Source: Mycobacterium kubicae
GTDB taxonomy: Bacteria > Actinomycetota > Actinomycetes > Mycobacteriales > Mycobacteriaceae
Direction: 5' to 3'
DNA length: 64,000 nucleotides
NCBI RefSeq assembly: GCF_015689175.1
Contig: NZ_CP065047.1
Location: forward strand, 4,526,001-4,590,000
Every line of letters starts with the position of its first letter. Position 1 is the first letter of the stretch. The position numbers were made by a program, and so were the translations under genes. This document shows, in pieces, positions 24,452 to 36,226 of this stretch. Below the pieces are notes generated by a model. It was not told the origin of the DNA. It did not search any database and saw only the letters and a program-made list of their open reading frames with translations.

Positions 24452-24747
24452 TCGATGAGGCCGACTGTGCGCGTAGGGCTTCGGCTGTGCGCGCAGGGCG
24501 GCAATTCCGCCGAAAGTGCGCCCGGAACGCTCAGTGGAAACCGTGACTGCACACTCGGCAGTCGGCAGCCCGTCGCTGGGGCGCATGTGCCCACTGCGGC
24601 GACCGGATTTCGCCTCGACGGCCCAGATGCGTTAGCCTGGCCGGGCGTCACGGCGAGGGTAGCCGGCTGATCAGGCCGACACCGTTATCGACGGAGACCG
24701 GCATCACTGTCGCGATCCTGGCCGTGCCCTACACACAGGAGCGACAA
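24452..24747. other. Intergenic region upstream of rplY
   Basis: No gene is seen. Near the left end CTGTGCGCG occurs twice (in CGACTGTGCGCGTAGGG and CGGCTGTGCGCGCAGGG), with related GTGCGCCC and CTGCACACTCGG further right, a short-repeat pattern seen in mycobacterial intergenic DNA. TAGCCT at 24633-24638 fits a TANNNT -10 box and could belong to the rplY promoter. Confidence 0.4.
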
Positions 24748-25389
24748 ATGGCTAAATCCGAAGCAGGCAACCAGCTCAGCGTCTCGGTACGCAGCGAGAC
24801 CGGCAAGGGCGCGTCCCGCCGAGCCCGGCGCGAGGGCAAGATCCCCGCCGTTCTCTACGGCCACGGTGCAGACCCGCAACACCTGGAACTTCCGGCCCAC
24901 GACTTCGCAGCGGTGCTGCGCCACTCGGGCACCAACGCGGTGCTGACGCTGAACATCGCCGGCAAAGAGCAACTGGCGCTGACCAAGTCGCTGGAGATTC
25001 ACCCGATTCGCCGCACCATCCAGCACGCCGACCTGTTGGTGGTGCGCCGGGGCGAGAAGGTCACCGTCGAGGTGACCGTGGTCGTCGAGGGTGAACCGCA
25101 ATCGGGCACCCTGGTCACCCAGGAGACGAACGCCATCGAGATCGAAGCCGAGGCGCTGTCGATCCCCGAGCAGTTGACGATATCGATCGAGGGCGCCGAG
25201 GAAGGCACCCAGTTCACCGCCGGCCAGATCGAACTGCCGCGCGGGGTCACCCTGATCTCCGACCCGGAGACGCTGGTGGTCAACGTGGTGACCGCGCCCA
25301 CCGCCGAGGACCTCGAGGGCGAGGCCGCAGCGGAAGAAGCCGAGACCGAAGAGGCCGAAGAGGCCGGCGCGCCCGAAGAGACCGAGTAG
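24748..25389 (+). CDS. rplY: 50S ribosomal protein L25/CTC
   Basis: Ribosomal protein L25 of the long CTC/TL5 type, binding 5S rRNA in the central protuberance. The 213 residues comprise the N-terminal L25 domain ([19 protein letters not shown]), a second beta domain ([18 protein letters not shown]), and an acidic Glu/Ala tail of about 30 residues. ATG 24748 is chosen because AGGAG precedes it; a GTG at 24724 is also in frame. pth follows after 12 bases, as in M. tuberculosis. Confidence 0.97.
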   Translation: MAKSEAGNQLSVSVRSETGKGASRRARREGKIPAVLYGHGADPQHLELPAHDFAAVLRHSGTNAVLTLNIAGKEQLALTKSLEIHPIRRTIQHADLLVVRRGEKVTVEVTVVVEGEPQSGTLVTQETNAIEIEAEALSIPEQLTISIEGAEEGTQFTAGQIELPRGVTLISDPETLVVNVVTAPTAEDLEGEAAAEEAETEEAEEAGAPEETE

Positions 25390-25401
25390 GCGGATCGCGA
25401 C

Positions 25402-25977
25402 GTGGCCGAACCGCTGCTGGTGGTCGGCCTGGGCAACCCCGGGGAGAACTACGCCCGCACCCGGCACAACCTCGGCTTCCTGGTCGCCGACCTGCTGGCG
25501 GGCCGGCTGGGCGCAAAGTTCAAGGCGCACAAGCGATCCGGCGCCGAAGTCGTCACCGGGCGGCTGGCCGGGCACTCAGTGGTGTTGGCCAAGCCGCGCT
25601 GCTACATGAACGAGTCGGGCCGCCAAGTCGGACCACTGGCCAAGTTCTACTCGGTGTCACCGGGCGACGTCATCGTCATCCATGACGAACTCGACCTGGA
25701 GTTCGGGCGGATCCGGCTCAAGCTCGGCGGCGGCGAAGGCGGCCACAACGGCGTGCGCTCGGTGGCCGCCGCGTTGGGCACCAAGGACTTTCAGCGGGTA
25801 CGCATCGGCATCGGCCGGCCACCGGGCCGCAAGGACCCCGCGACGTTCGTCTTGGAGAACTTTGCCGCGGCCGAGCGTCCCGAGGTGCCGACCATCTGCG
25901 AACAGGCCGCCGACGCCACCGAGCTACTCATCCAGCTCGGGTTGGAGGCGGCGCAGAACCGCGTCCACGCCTGGTAG
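25402..25977 (+). CDS. pth: Peptidyl-tRNA hydrolase
   Basis: Cleaves peptidyl-tRNA released from stalled ribosomes. The 191-residue protein starts at GTG. Catalytic and substrate residues are visible: Asn in [15 protein letters not shown], the catalytic His in TRHNLGF, Asn in CYMNESG, Asp in [10 protein letters not shown], and [12 protein letters not shown]. Co-directional with rplY and probably one transcript. It converges with pks16, 25 bases apart. Confidence 0.97.
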   Translation: MAEPLLVVGLGNPGENYARTRHNLGFLVADLLAGRLGAKFKAHKRSGAEVVTGRLAGHSVVLAKPRCYMNESGRQVGPLAKFYSVSPGDVIVIHDELDLEFGRIRLKLGGGEGGHNGVRSVAAALGTKDFQRVRIGIGRPPGRKDPATFVLENFAAAERPEVPTICEQAADATELLIQLGLEAAQNRVHAW

Positions 25978-26002
25978 CGCAGACCCGGGCCGCGAGACCG
26001 GA

Positions 26003-27637
26003 CTACGTAACCAGCGTGACCGACGTCGACCGGCGCAGCTTGCCCGACGGCGTCTTCGGAATGGTTCCCGGGCCCAGGACGACGACATTGCGGGGCCGAA
26101 CGTCGACCTCCTTGAGCACCTCGTGGGCCACCTGGTGCTCGATGCGACGCACCTCGGCCGGGTCCTCGTGCGCGTTGGACTCCACCGCGACGGCGAAGGT
26201 CTCGCGGGTGTGCCCGGCATCCAGGCGCACTGCCACCGCGCATCCCGGACGCACACCGCTCACCCGGCCCGCAGCGCGCTCGATGTCGGTCGGGTAGATG
26301 TTGCGTCCGGCCATGATGATGACGTCCTTGACCCGCCCGCACACGACGATGTGGCCGTTGTCCATCTGGTAGCCCAGGTCGCCGGTGTCGTACCAGCCGT
26401 GCCGGTCCTGCGCCGAGATGAACCCGCCCATGGTCAGGTAACCGGGGCTCACCGATTCACCGCGCAGCTCGATGACGCCGACCCCGCGCTTGGGCAGCAC
26501 GTTGCCGTCCTCGTCGACAATGCGTGCTTCGATGCCCTGCAGCAGCGGCCCCAGCGAGGCCAGCCGGCGGGTGTTGCCCTTGGTGGCCGGCACCGCGCGC
26601 CGCAGCGCCGCCATCAAGTCGGCGTCGACCTCGTCGACCACCAGACCGGCGCCGCATTCGGAGAAGGCCACGGCGAGCGTGATCTCGGCCATCCCGTACG
26701 CCGGCAGAATCGCCTCGGGCTTCAATCCGAACGGCGCGCCCGCGTCGCAGAGGTCCTCGACGTCGGACGGCTCGACGGGCTCGGCGCCCGACAGCGCGAA
26801 GCGCAGCGTGGACAGGTCGAATTGGCCCGGCTTGGCTTGCTTGCGCAGCCGCTTGGCGAACAGCGAGTAGGCGAAGTTGGGGGCCGCCGTCATGGTGCCC
26901 TGGTACTTGTCGATCAGCTTGGCCCACAACAGCGTGTCGCGCATGAAGTCCATCGGCGTGACTTTGACCAGCTCACCGCCGAAGTACATCGGCACGGTCA
27001 TGAAGCCGATCATGCCCATGTCGTGGAACAGCGGCAGCCAGCTGACCATGACGTCGGTCTCTTCGTTGTACTCCGCGCTGATGTACATCGCCTCGAGGTT
27101 GGCGAACAGGTTGCGGTGCGTGATCTGGACGGCCTTCGGGGAGCCGGTCGACCCGCTGGTCAACTGCATCAGGGCCAGGTCGTCTTCGCCTGCCTCGATG
27201 GGGTCGATCGGGTCCGAAGCCAGCAGTTGCTCGACGGTCACGACCTTGACGCCGCGCTCCTCGAGGACGGGGGCGGCGGCCATGAACGGCTCAGAGATGA
27301 CGACCGCCTTGGCTTCGATCATGTCGATGACGGTGGTGGTGTCTTCGGCCCACACGGCCAAGTCGGTGCGGGGGGTGGGCTGGTGCAGCATGGTCAGGCT
27401 GGCGCCGCGCATCCACAGGCCCTGAGCGGTCGGAGCGATTTCGACCGGCGCGCCGGCCAGCACGCCGACCGCGTCGCCGTGGCCGACATCGATGGCCGCC
27501 AACCCACCGGCGATTTGACGCGCGCGCTCGTGCACCTCACCCCAGGTGTGCCGGACGGGAGTCTCCGGTTCGCCGGTCACCATGCCCTTGGTGGACTCGC
27601 GAGCGTTGCGGAACATCTTCTCGGTAAACCTGCTCAA
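26003..27637 (-). CDS. pks16: Fatty-acyl-AMP/acyl-CoA ligase (Pks16/FadD-like)
   Basis: A 544-residue adenylate-forming enzyme of the acyl-AMP/acyl-CoA ligase family, orthologous by position to Rv1013 (named pks16 although it is not a polyketide synthase). Motifs are the P-loop [12 protein letters not shown], the A5 stretch [16 protein letters not shown], the hinge region [10 protein letters not shown], and the catalytic Lys in [11 protein letters not shown]. The substrate is unknown. The start is a TTG at 27637, fixed by the strong GAGGAGG site just upstream. It is followed convergently by pth. Confidence 0.92.
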   Translation of the reverse strand: MSRFTEKMFRNARESTKGMVTGEPETPVRHTWGEVHERARQIAGGLAAIDVGHGDAVGVLAGAPVEIAPTAQGLWMRGASLTMLHQPTPRTDLAVWAEDTTTVIDMIEAKAVVISEPFMAAAPVLEERGVKVVTVEQLLASDPIDPIEAGEDDLALMQLTSGSTGSPKAVQITHRNLFANLEAMYISAEYNEETDVMVSWLPLFHDMGMIGFMTVPMYFGGELVKVTPMDFMRDTLLWAKLIDKYQGTMTAAPNFAYSLFAKRLRKQAKPGQFDLSTLRFALSGAEPVEPSDVEDLCDAGAPFGLKPEAILPAYGMAEITLAVAFSECGAGLVVDEVDADLMAALRRAVPATKGNTRRLASLGPLLQGIEARIVDEDGNVLPKRGVGVIELRGESVSPGYLTMGGFISAQDRHGWYDTGDLGYQMDNGHIVVCGRVKDVIIMAGRNIYPTDIERAAGRVSGVRPGCAVAVRLDAGHTRETFAVAVESNAHEDPAEVRRIEHQVAHEVLKEVDVRPRNVVVLGPGTIPKTPSGKLRRSTSVTLVT

Positions 27638-27642
27638 AGCAA

Positions 27643-27649
27643 CCTCCTC
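27643..27649 (-). promoter_or_regulatory. Strong ribosome binding site of pks16
   Basis: GAGGAGG on the minus strand ends five bases before the TTG at 27637. It supports this rare start codon. Confidence 0.8.
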
Positions 27650-27898
27650 GATGTCGGCCCCAAGGGCCGAACTTTCATGTTCCGCCTGCTGAATGCCACT
27701 GTGGAGCAGGCGCGCGCATACATTTGGGGAGCAATTAGGTCTCGTTTCGGTGATGAGGCAACGGCCCGACGCTGCGTCGCGCCGGGCGAGAATTCCGCGC
27801 CTACTTGCACACCGCTACTCGTCACCGCGGATTATCTTAAGCAACTCTTAAAGAAGTGCAAAACGCTCACGCCATTTGAGGGAAATTTCACAAAGCCG

Positions 27899-28858
27899 TC
27901 ATGCTTCCGTCATCGGAGCCGGTACCACCCGTGCACCCGGCACCGGTCCACTGGCGACCCGCACGGTGCGGCACACGCCCGCCCCGGACAGTTGGGTGCC
28001 GACGTCGACCGCCTGCGCCCCCGAAGTGCACAGGAACGCGCACGTCGGTCCCGATCCCGACACGATGCCGGCCAGCGCACCAGCCTCCACCCCGGCGCGC
28101 AGCGCCCGCCGCAGCGATGGGTCCAGGCTGACCGCGGCCGCCTGCAACTCGTTGCCCAGCAGCGGCGCCAGCTGATGCGGGTCACCGGCGGCCAAGGCGG
28201 CCAGCACCGGCCCGGGCTCGGCCAACCGGGGCGGATCGCCGGTGTCGCGCAGCCGATCCAACTCGCTGAACACCGCCGGCGTCGACAGCCCACCCTCGGC
28301 GAAGGCCAGCACCCAATGAAAGGTGTTGCGGGACAAGACCGTAGCCAATTCCTCGCCACGGCCGGTGCCCAGCGCGGTTCCGCCGTGCAGCGCAAACGGC
28401 ACATCGCTGCCCAGCTGCGCGGCCATCAGACGCAGATCGCGGCGGGGCAGGCTCAGTTCCCACAACGAGTTCATCGCCACCAGCACGGCCGCCGCGTCGG
28501 CGCTGCCGCCCGCCATACCGCCCGCGACCGGGATGGTCTTGTCGATCAGGATCGACACATCCGGTGCCCGACCGACGTGGTCGGCCAACAACTCAGCGGC
28601 CCGCCAAGCCAGGTTGCGTTCGTCGGTGGGCAGCTCGTCGGCGCCCTCCCCGACGATCTGCAGCGACAGCACATCGGCATTGCGCACGGTCACCTCGTCG
28701 ACCAGTGACACAGCCTGGAACACCGTCGTCAGCTCGTGGTAGCCGTCCTCGCGGCGGTCCCCCACGCCCAGGTAGAGGTTCACCTTGCCCGGCACGCGCA
28801 CCGTCACCGAACCGGTGGGCACCCACAGTTCGGCGGTGTTGCCTTCAGACGCGGACAC
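27899..28858 (-). CDS. ispE: 4-diphosphocytidyl-2-C-methyl-D-erythritol kinase
   Basis: A GHMP kinase of the non-mevalonate isoprenoid pathway, which supplies decaprenyl phosphate and menaquinone precursors. The 319 residues show the substrate loop [19 protein letters not shown], the ATP-binding GHMP motif [17 protein letters not shown], and a third motif in [13 protein letters not shown]. The GTG at 28858 gives [20 protein letters not shown]. ksgA and rpfB lie upstream on the same strand, and in M. tuberculosis the three are one operon. Confidence 0.96.
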   Translation of the reverse strand: MSASEGNTAELWVPTGSVTVRVPGKVNLYLGVGDRREDGYHELTTVFQAVSLVDEVTVRNADVLSLQIVGEGADELPTDERNLAWRAAELLADHVGRAPDVSILIDKTIPVAGGMAGGSADAAAVLVAMNSLWELSLPRRDLRLMAAQLGSDVPFALHGGTALGTGRGEELATVLSRNTFHWVLAFAEGGLSTPAVFSELDRLRDTGDPPRLAEPGPVLAALAAGDPHQLAPLLGNELQAAAVSLDPSLRRALRAGVEAGALAGIVSGSGPTCAFLCTSGAQAVDVGTQLSGAGVCRTVRVASGPVPGARVVPAPMTEA

Positions 28859-28900
28859 GCCCAGCAGACTATCTCTGCCGACGACGGGGACCCAGCATCG

Positions 28901-30951
<2,051 letters not shown>

Positions 30952-30988
30952 TCAAACCCAACGACCTTCTCAGCTGCGAATGACGAAT

Positions 30989-31004
30989 TGGGCCCGCAGG
31001 CCCA
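30989..31004 (-). promoter_or_regulatory. Stem-loop in the rpfB leader, possible attenuator
   Basis: TGGGCC-TGCG-GGCCCA on the minus strand forms a perfect 6-bp stem with a 4-base loop, 68 bases before the rpfB ATG, followed by AATTCGTCATTC. An RNA switch with a terminator is reported for the M. tuberculosis rpfB leader. Equivalence here is inference; the U-tract is weak. Confidence 0.45.
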
Positions 31005-31097
31005 CCCGTTCGATCACAAGACGGTAACGAACCGGTCAATGCTGAGCAACTCCGGCGTCACGCTGCTAGTCGCCGTTGGGTACCAGACGGCCCCGGA

Positions 31098-31940
31098 TCA
31101 CCCCAGCCGGTACACCCGTTGAGCGTTGCTCGTGGTGGCCTCGGCCAATTCCTCGGCCGGGCGATTGACCAGATTAGCCAGCGCCCGCACGGTGTAGGGC
31201 AGGCAATAGGGTTCGTTCGCTGCGCCGCGGTAGGGGTGCGGGGTCAGAAAAGGTGCGTCGGTTTCCACCAGAAGCTGCTCCATCGGGATCAGCGGGGCGG
31301 CTTCGCGTAGGTCTCGAGCGTTACGGAAGCTCACCGTCCCGGACAGGCTCAACATCCAGCCGGCCGCCACACACTTGCGCGCCATCGCGCTGTCGGATGA
31401 GAAGCAGTGAAAGATCACCGTCTCGGGCGGGCCCTCGGCGCGCAGCACATCGAGCACCTCCCGATCGGCCTGCCGGTTGTGAATCATCAGCGGCTTGCCG
31501 ATGCGCTTGGCCAGGTCAATGTGCCAGGCGAAAGCCTCACGCTGGGCCTGCGGTGCCGCGCAGCCCTCGAGCCGCCCCGGCCAATACATGTCCATGCCGG
31601 TTTCCCCGACCGCCACCACGCGCGGGTGGGCCGCCAGCTGCTCGATCTCGGCGCGCGCGGCACCGGTCAGCGCGTCGGCGCGGGTGGGATGCAACGCCAC
31701 CGCGGCGTACACGCGCGGATCCCACTCGGCCGCCCTGGTCACCCAGCGCGCCGACTCCAGGTCGTCGGCGATGGTGACCAGCGCGCTCACCCCGACGGCC
31801 GCGGCCCGGTCGGCGATGGCAGTGACGTCGGCCGCATCGGTCGCGCCGCAGGCGTCCAAGTGCGTGTGCGCATCGATCAACGGCGCCAACGGCTCCGGCG
31901 CAGGCGGCGCTTCTCGCTTTCCGGGGCGGCTGGAGCTCAC
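31098..31940 (-). CDS. tatD: TatD family metal-dependent DNase
   Basis: A 280-residue TIM-barrel metallohydrolase with 3'-5' exonuclease-type activity in the TatD family. The metal ligands are in IDAHTHLDAC, VGETGMDMYW, MIHNRQ, FHCFSSD and VETDAPFLTPHP. GTGs at 31940 and 31946 are both possible; a start at 31964 would add a Cys-rich leader not seen in relatives. It diverges from metG across 40 bases, as Rv1008 does from metS in M. tuberculosis, and lies upstream of rpfB on the same strand. Confidence 0.93.
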   Translation of the reverse strand: MSSSRPGKREAPPAPEPLAPLIDAHTHLDACGATDAADVTAIADRAAAVGVSALVTIADDLESARWVTRAAEWDPRVYAAVALHPTRADALTGAARAEIEQLAAHPRVVAVGETGMDMYWPGRLEGCAAPQAQREAFAWHIDLAKRIGKPLMIHNRQADREVLDVLRAEGPPETVIFHCFSSDSAMARKCVAAGWMLSLSGTVSFRNARDLREAAPLIPMEQLLVETDAPFLTPHPYRGAANEPYCLPYTVRALANLVNRPAEELAEATTSNAQRVYRLG

Positions 31941-31980
31941 GCGCACACAATAGGTGCACCGCAATTAGGGTGGTCTCTCG

Positions 31981-33537
31981 ATGACGCCACAGCAGTCCTA
32001 CTACGTCACCACGGCGATCGCGTATCCCAACGGCGCGCCGCACATGGGTCACGCCTACGAGTACGTCGCCACCGACGCGATCGCGCGGTTCAAGCGACTC
32101 GACGGTTTCGACGTCCGCTTCTTGACCGGCACCGATGAGCACGGGCTGAAGGTCGCTCAGGCCGCGACCGCGGCCGGGGTGCCGACCGCCGACCTGGCCC
32201 GGCGCAACTCCGATGTCTTCCAGCGCCTGCAGGAGCGGCTCAACAGCTCCTTCGACCGGTTCATCCGCACCACCGATTCCGACCACCACGAGGCGTCGAA
32301 GGAACTGTGGCGCCGCATGGAAGCCGCGGGTGACATTTATCTCGCCAACTACGCGGGCTGGTACTCGGTGCGCGACGAACGGTTCTTCGTCGAATCGGAG
32401 ACCCAGCTGCTCGAGGACGGCACCCGGATCGCGGTGGAAACGCAGACACCGGTGACCTGGACCGAAGAGCAGACGTATTTCTTCCGGCTTTCGGCGTATG
32501 CCGACAAGCTGCTCGCCCACTACCAGGCCAACCCCGGCTTCATCGCGCCCGACACCCGGCGCAACGAAGTCGTCAGCTTCGTCTCCGGGGGCCTGGACGA
32601 CCTGTCCATCTCCCGCACGTCGTTCGACTGGGGCGTGCAGGTCCCCGGGCACCCCGAGCACATCATGTATGTCTGGGTGGACGCGCTGACCAACTATCTG
32701 ACCGGGGCCGGCTATCCCGACACCGACTCGGCGTTGTTCCGCCGCTACTGGCCGGCCGACCTGCACATGATCGGCAAGGACATCATCCGGTTCCACGCCG
32801 TGTACTGGCCGGCGTTCCTGATGTCGGCCGGAGTCGAGCTGCCCCGCCGGGTGTTCGCGCACGGCTTTCTGCATAACCGCGGCGAGAAGATGAGCAAGTC
32901 GGTGGGCAACACCGTCGACCCAATGGCGCTGGTCGAGACCTTCGGGGTCGACCAGATCCGCTACTTCCTGTTGCGCGAGATCCCGTTCGGCCAGGACGGC
33001 AGTTACAGCGAAGAGGGCATCATCACCCGGATCAATACCGACCTGGCCAACGAACTGGGCAACCTGGCCCAGCGCTCGTTGTCGATGATCGCCAAGAACC
33101 TCGACGGGGTGGTGCCGCGGCCCGGTGACTTCACCGCAGCCGACACCGAATTACTCACCACGGCCGACGGGCTGCTGGAGCGGGTGCGTGCGCAGTTCGA
33201 CGCCCAGGCCATGCATCTGGCGCTCGAGTCCATCTGGTTGATGCTCGGGGACGCCAACAAATACTTCTCCGCTCAGCAGCCCTGGGTGCTGCGCAAGAGT
33301 GAGTCCGAAGCCGATCAGGTCCGATTCCGCACCACGCTGTACGTCACCTGCGAGGTGGTCCGCATCGCGGCGCTGCTGGTGCAACCGGTGATGCCGGAGT
33401 CGGCAGGCAAGCTGCTCGACCTGCTCGGCCAAGCAAATGACCAGCGGTCATTTACGGCGGTCGGCCATCGACTCACCCCGGGAACCGCGCTGCCGCCGCC
33501 CACCGGGGTTTTCCCGCGGTACCAGGTACCTGAGTAA
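31981..33537 (+). CDS. metG: Methionyl-tRNA synthetase
   Basis: Class I aminoacyl-tRNA synthetase charging tRNA-Met. The 518-residue protein has the HIGH-like motif PHMGHAYEY after YYVTTAIAYPNGA, the Rossmann-fold FLTGTDEHGLKV, the signature KMSKSVGNTVDP, and a helical anticodon-binding domain. It is the short form without the C-terminal tRNA-binding domain, as in M. tuberculosis (519 residues, metS). In that species Rv1006 follows; here more than 20 kb of accessory genes intervene. Confidence 0.97.
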   Translation: MTPQQSYYVTTAIAYPNGAPHMGHAYEYVATDAIARFKRLDGFDVRFLTGTDEHGLKVAQAATAAGVPTADLARRNSDVFQRLQERLNSSFDRFIRTTDSDHHEASKELWRRMEAAGDIYLANYAGWYSVRDERFFVESETQLLEDGTRIAVETQTPVTWTEEQTYFFRLSAYADKLLAHYQANPGFIAPDTRRNEVVSFVSGGLDDLSISRTSFDWGVQVPGHPEHIMYVWVDALTNYLTGAGYPDTDSALFRRYWPADLHMIGKDIIRFHAVYWPAFLMSAGVELPRRVFAHGFLHNRGEKMSKSVGNTVDPMALVETFGVDQIRYFLLREIPFGQDGSYSEEGIITRINTDLANELGNLAQRSLSMIAKNLDGVVPRPGDFTAADTELLTTADGLLERVRAQFDAQAMHLALESIWLMLGDANKYFSAQQPWVLRKSESEADQVRFRTTLYVTCEVVRIAALLVQPVMPESAGKLLDLLGQANDQRSFTAVGHRLTPGTALPPPTGVFPRYQVPE

Positions 33538-33690
33538 GCTCAATCGTCTGAATTGGCAATGGAATTCGAAGCGCCTTCGCCCGGCGCCGCCGCAGCCGCG
33601 CAGGTCAGCGACGGCGCGCTGCGCACCCCCGCAGCGGCGCTAACGACCAGCAAAGCTGGCATATCTTCTGCCATAGGACATAATCGGCTG

Positions 33691-34095
33691 GTGGACCGAC
33701 GACGGAACCGGCAACTGACCCAATCGCCGATGACCACCCTCAAGCAGTTGCCGGCACTGGTTGTGCTGGAACGCATCCCGGTCCCTGTGCTGGCCATCGG
33801 GCACGACGGCAGCATCTTGTTCACCAACACCGCTTTTGCCCAGATGGTCGGGTGCGAGCCGGAAGAAGTGTTGTCGCTGCGGTTCGAGGAAATCTTCCAC
33901 CAGACACCGGACTCGGAATCGTCGCTGCTGTCCTTCGTCCATGCGCTGGCGAACATGGTCGTGGAGCTGTCCCACAAAGACGGCTCGGTGGTGCGGGCGC
34001 TGATGAGCAGATCGGCCGTAATGCGCGCCGACGACAACTTCGCCCTGGCGGCCTTCCAAGACCTGACCGAACAGTTGTGGGAAGACGAACGCTGA
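33691..34095 (+). CDS. Small PAS-domain protein
   Basis: A 134-residue protein consisting of little more than one PAS domain: VLERIPVPVLAIGHDGSILF leads into NTAFAQMVGCEPEEV and FEEIFHQTP, and the domain ends FQDLTEQLWEDER. No kinase, GGDEF or HTH partner is fused, so it would have to signal through another protein. I prefer the GTG at 33691, which lies just after TAGGACATAAT, a possible -10 element giving a near-leaderless transcript. An ATG at 33553 in the same frame is an alternative. It lies 3' of metG and just upstream of the acetyltransferase gene. Confidence 0.75.
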   Translation: MDRRRNRQLTQSPMTTLKQLPALVVLERIPVPVLAIGHDGSILFTNTAFAQMVGCEPEEVLSLRFEEIFHQTPDSESSLLSFVHALANMVVELSHKDGSVVRALMSRSAVMRADDNFALAAFQDLTEQLWEDER

Positions 34096-34168
34096 TCCGC
34101 GCTTTCAAGCAGTTCAGACTTTTAGTATCGATTCAGCGCACATAACGCACAAATAGTACGATCGCTTG

Positions 34169-34726
34169 GTGATCAAGACTCGCGAAGACCTGGCGGCATA
34201 TCTGGCGGCGGACCTGCGAGCCCAGGGGCTGGATCGCTGGCGCCACCGCTACCGAGTCACCCAGCGGCCCATGTATTTCCAGCGCCTGTTGCGCAAGTCG
34301 GAGTATTGGACGAATGCGGCCCGCACCCCGGCCGGGCGCCTGGTTGCTGGTTATCTGCAGCTGCGGACCAAGTTTCTGGGCGAGCGACTCGGCTATGTCA
34401 TTCCGCGCAACGTCTTCGGACCGGGGCTGTCGATCGCCCACGTCGGCCCCGTCCACGTGCACTACCGCGCCCGCATCGGCGCCAATTGCCGCATCCACCA
34501 GCATGTGTCGATCGGGGAAGGACGCCCCGGTCAATATCCGAGCATCGGCGACGACGTCTATATCTACCCGGGCGCCATGGTGCTCGGTGCCGACGTCGGC
34601 AGCCGAGTCGGGATCCGCGCGGGCGCCATCGTGGTCAAGTCGGTTCCCGACGATGTCGAGGTCGCGGGCATTCCGGCCCGGATCGTCAGGGACAGTCGGC
34701 CGAGCGCCGCGATCGCCCAGGCCTAG
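34169..34726 (+). CDS. Hexapeptide-repeat acetyltransferase (serine acetyltransferase-like)
   Basis: A 185-residue left-handed beta-helix acyltransferase resembling serine acetyltransferase and polysaccharide O-acetyltransferases. Hexapeptide turns run from about residue 85 (GPGLSIAHVGPVHVHYRA), with RIGANCRIHQHVSIGEG, IGDDVYIYPGAMVLGADV and the closing AGIPARIVRD. The likely catalytic His is in SIAHVG. GTG 34169 or the preceding TTG is the start. The leader is unusually AT-rich for this genome. Its end overlaps the convergent TetR gene by 4 bases. The nearby polysaccharide operon makes sugar O-acetylation a reasonable guess, and serine acetylation an alternative. Confidence 0.85.
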   Translation: MIKTREDLAAYLAADLRAQGLDRWRHRYRVTQRPMYFQRLLRKSEYWTNAARTPAGRLVAGYLQLRTKFLGERLGYVIPRNVFGPGLSIAHVGPVHVHYRARIGANCRIHQHVSIGEGRPGQYPSIGDDVYIYPGAMVLGADVGSRVGIRAGAIVVKSVPDDVEVAGIPARIVRDSRPSAAIAQA

Positions 34727-35406
34727 CCGGTCGGCGCGGCCGGCCGGGCGTGGCGCATCGCTTCCCGGGCCAGAAATTGCCGGAAGTACGGCAAGGACGC
34801 CTCGGTCACGATGCCGGGTAGCAGCAGCGTCCACAACTGCAGTAATCGGCCGCTGAGGTCCTGATTCTGGATCTCGCTGCCCGGCGCCCCGGACATCGCC
34901 GTCAGCAGTAACCGCGTGCCGAACAACGCGCCGATGATCGACTCGCTGAGCACTTCGGGATCGACATCGTCGCGCAGATCTCCCTCGGCGATCGCCCGGC
35001 GGGCCTCGGCTGCCATCTCCCCCACGCAGCTGACACTGGATCGCGCGGCCGCTTCGTTGAAGCCGCTCAGCGCAGCGGCCAGTTGCTCGGCCGCCCGCAC
35101 GGTCTTGTCCGAGTTGAGCACGCTGGCGAAGGCGAAGGTGCCGTGAATCATGTTCTCGAGCGCGGGCGAGGCCGACACACACACGTTGCGAAACGCTCGC
35201 AGCATGACGTCGGCGCCTTCGTTGATGATGTCGGAGGCCAGCGCTTCCTTGGAATCAAAGTGATGGTAGAGCGCGCCCTTGGTCATACCCGTGCGCTCGA
35301 TGATGGTGCCCCACGCCGCGGCGGCGTAGCCGACTTCGCTGAATACGTCGACCGCCGCGTCCAGGATCTTCCGCCGGGTTGCCTCAGATCGGACCTGGCG
35401 CGCCAT
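34723..35406 (-). CDS. TetR family regulator (autoregulator-receptor-like), copy 1
   Basis: A 227-residue TetR regulator. The HTH is RSEATRRKILDAAVDVFSEV, then GTIIERTGMTKGALYHHFDS, reminiscent of the actinobacterial ArpA/ScbR gamma-butyrolactone-receptor branch. The C-terminal region (LLPGIVTEASLPYFRQFLAR) is similar in layout to the second TetR gene downstream. It is transcribed toward the acetyltransferase gene, convergent with a 4-base overlap. Ligand and targets are unknown; the location before the polysaccharide operon suggests local control. Confidence 0.88.
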   Translation of the reverse strand: MARQVRSEATRRKILDAAVDVFSEVGYAAAAWGTIIERTGMTKGALYHHFDSKEALASDIINEGADVMLRAFRNVCVSASPALENMIHGTFAFASVLNSDKTVRAAEQLAAALSGFNEAAARSSVSCVGEMAAEARRAIAEGDLRDDVDPEVLSESIIGALFGTRLLLTAMSGAPGSEIQNQDLSGRLLQLWTLLLPGIVTEASLPYFRQFLAREAMRHARPAAPTG

Positions 35407-35533
35407 CGCTTACGTTCCTCCGCACTGCTTCCGAGCCGCGCAGGTGACCAGCCCGCGCTCATAATTCCTGGTCAGCCGGTAAAGCCTAACAGCCGCAGGA
35501 GGAACGCCCGCGACCGTCGCCCGCCGGGCCCGG

Positions 35534-36226
35534 TCAGTCCGGGATGGCTGTCGACGTGGTGCGGATGGCCAGTGCCGTGCGCCGCCTGATGAACTGCTGG
35601 AAGTAATCGATGCGGTCGGGTTGCAAGATCCCGGCCAGCACCAGCACCCAGTTCTTCTCCAGATCGAGCAGGAACTGCTCGGGTTTGTCCAGTTCGCTGG
35701 TTTGCCGCAGACCCATGTACATCGACACGATCAAGCGCCCGACGTCCTCGGGGTCACAGCGTTCGGCGATGTCGCCTTCGTCGATAGCCCGTCGGGCGAC
35801 ATACGCCAGCCCCTCGACCCACCCGTCCAGCAGGGTCCGCTGCAGCCCTTCGGTGCGGCCGACCGTCCCGAGCAGATGCATCGCGGCCCGGGCCACGTCG
35901 TGCGTCGCTTCCCGCAGGGCGATCAGGTAACAGAAGTCGATCAAGGTTTCCAGCCCGGAAAGCTGCCTGGCCAGCAGCTCCTTGACCGCCACGCCCGCAT
36001 CGGCGGTGTGTTGCTCGATGATCGCCACCGCCAACGCATGCTTGGAACGGAAGTGGAAGTACATCGCGCCCTTGGTCAGTTGGGCTTCCGCCAAGATGTC
36101 GTCCAGGCCGACGTCGTGGTAGGCGTGGCGGGCGAACTGGTGCGCCGCAGCACGGAGAATGTGCCGCCGGGTGGTATCGGCTCGGCCGTCGGCCGAGTCG
36201 GTGCTGGTCGGATCCGAAGGACTCAT
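35534..36226 (-). CDS. TetR family regulator (autoregulator-receptor-like), copy 2
   Basis: A 230-residue TetR regulator, same strand as copy 1 and upstream of it. The HTH is TTRRHILRAAAHQFARHAYH, then DDILAEAQLTKGAMYFHFRS, close to ScbR-type receptors (TKGAxYFHFxSK). The C-terminal end (LAGILQPDRIDYFQQFIRRR) parallels copy 1 (LPGIVTEASLPYFRQFLARE), suggesting an ancient duplication. It diverges from the PE gene across 320 bases that contain AT-rich DNA and a small palindrome, a likely place for its operator. Confidence 0.9.
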   Translation of the reverse strand: MSPSDPTSTDSADGRADTTRRHILRAAAHQFARHAYHDVGLDDILAEAQLTKGAMYFHFRSKHALAVAIIEQHTADAGVAVKELLARQLSGLETLIDFCYLIALREATHDVARAAMHLLGTVGRTEGLQRTLLDGWVEGLAYVARRAIDEGDIAERCDPEDVGRLIVSMYMGLRQTSELDKPEQFLLDLEKNWVLVLAGILQPDRIDYFQQFIRRRTALAIRTTSTAIPD

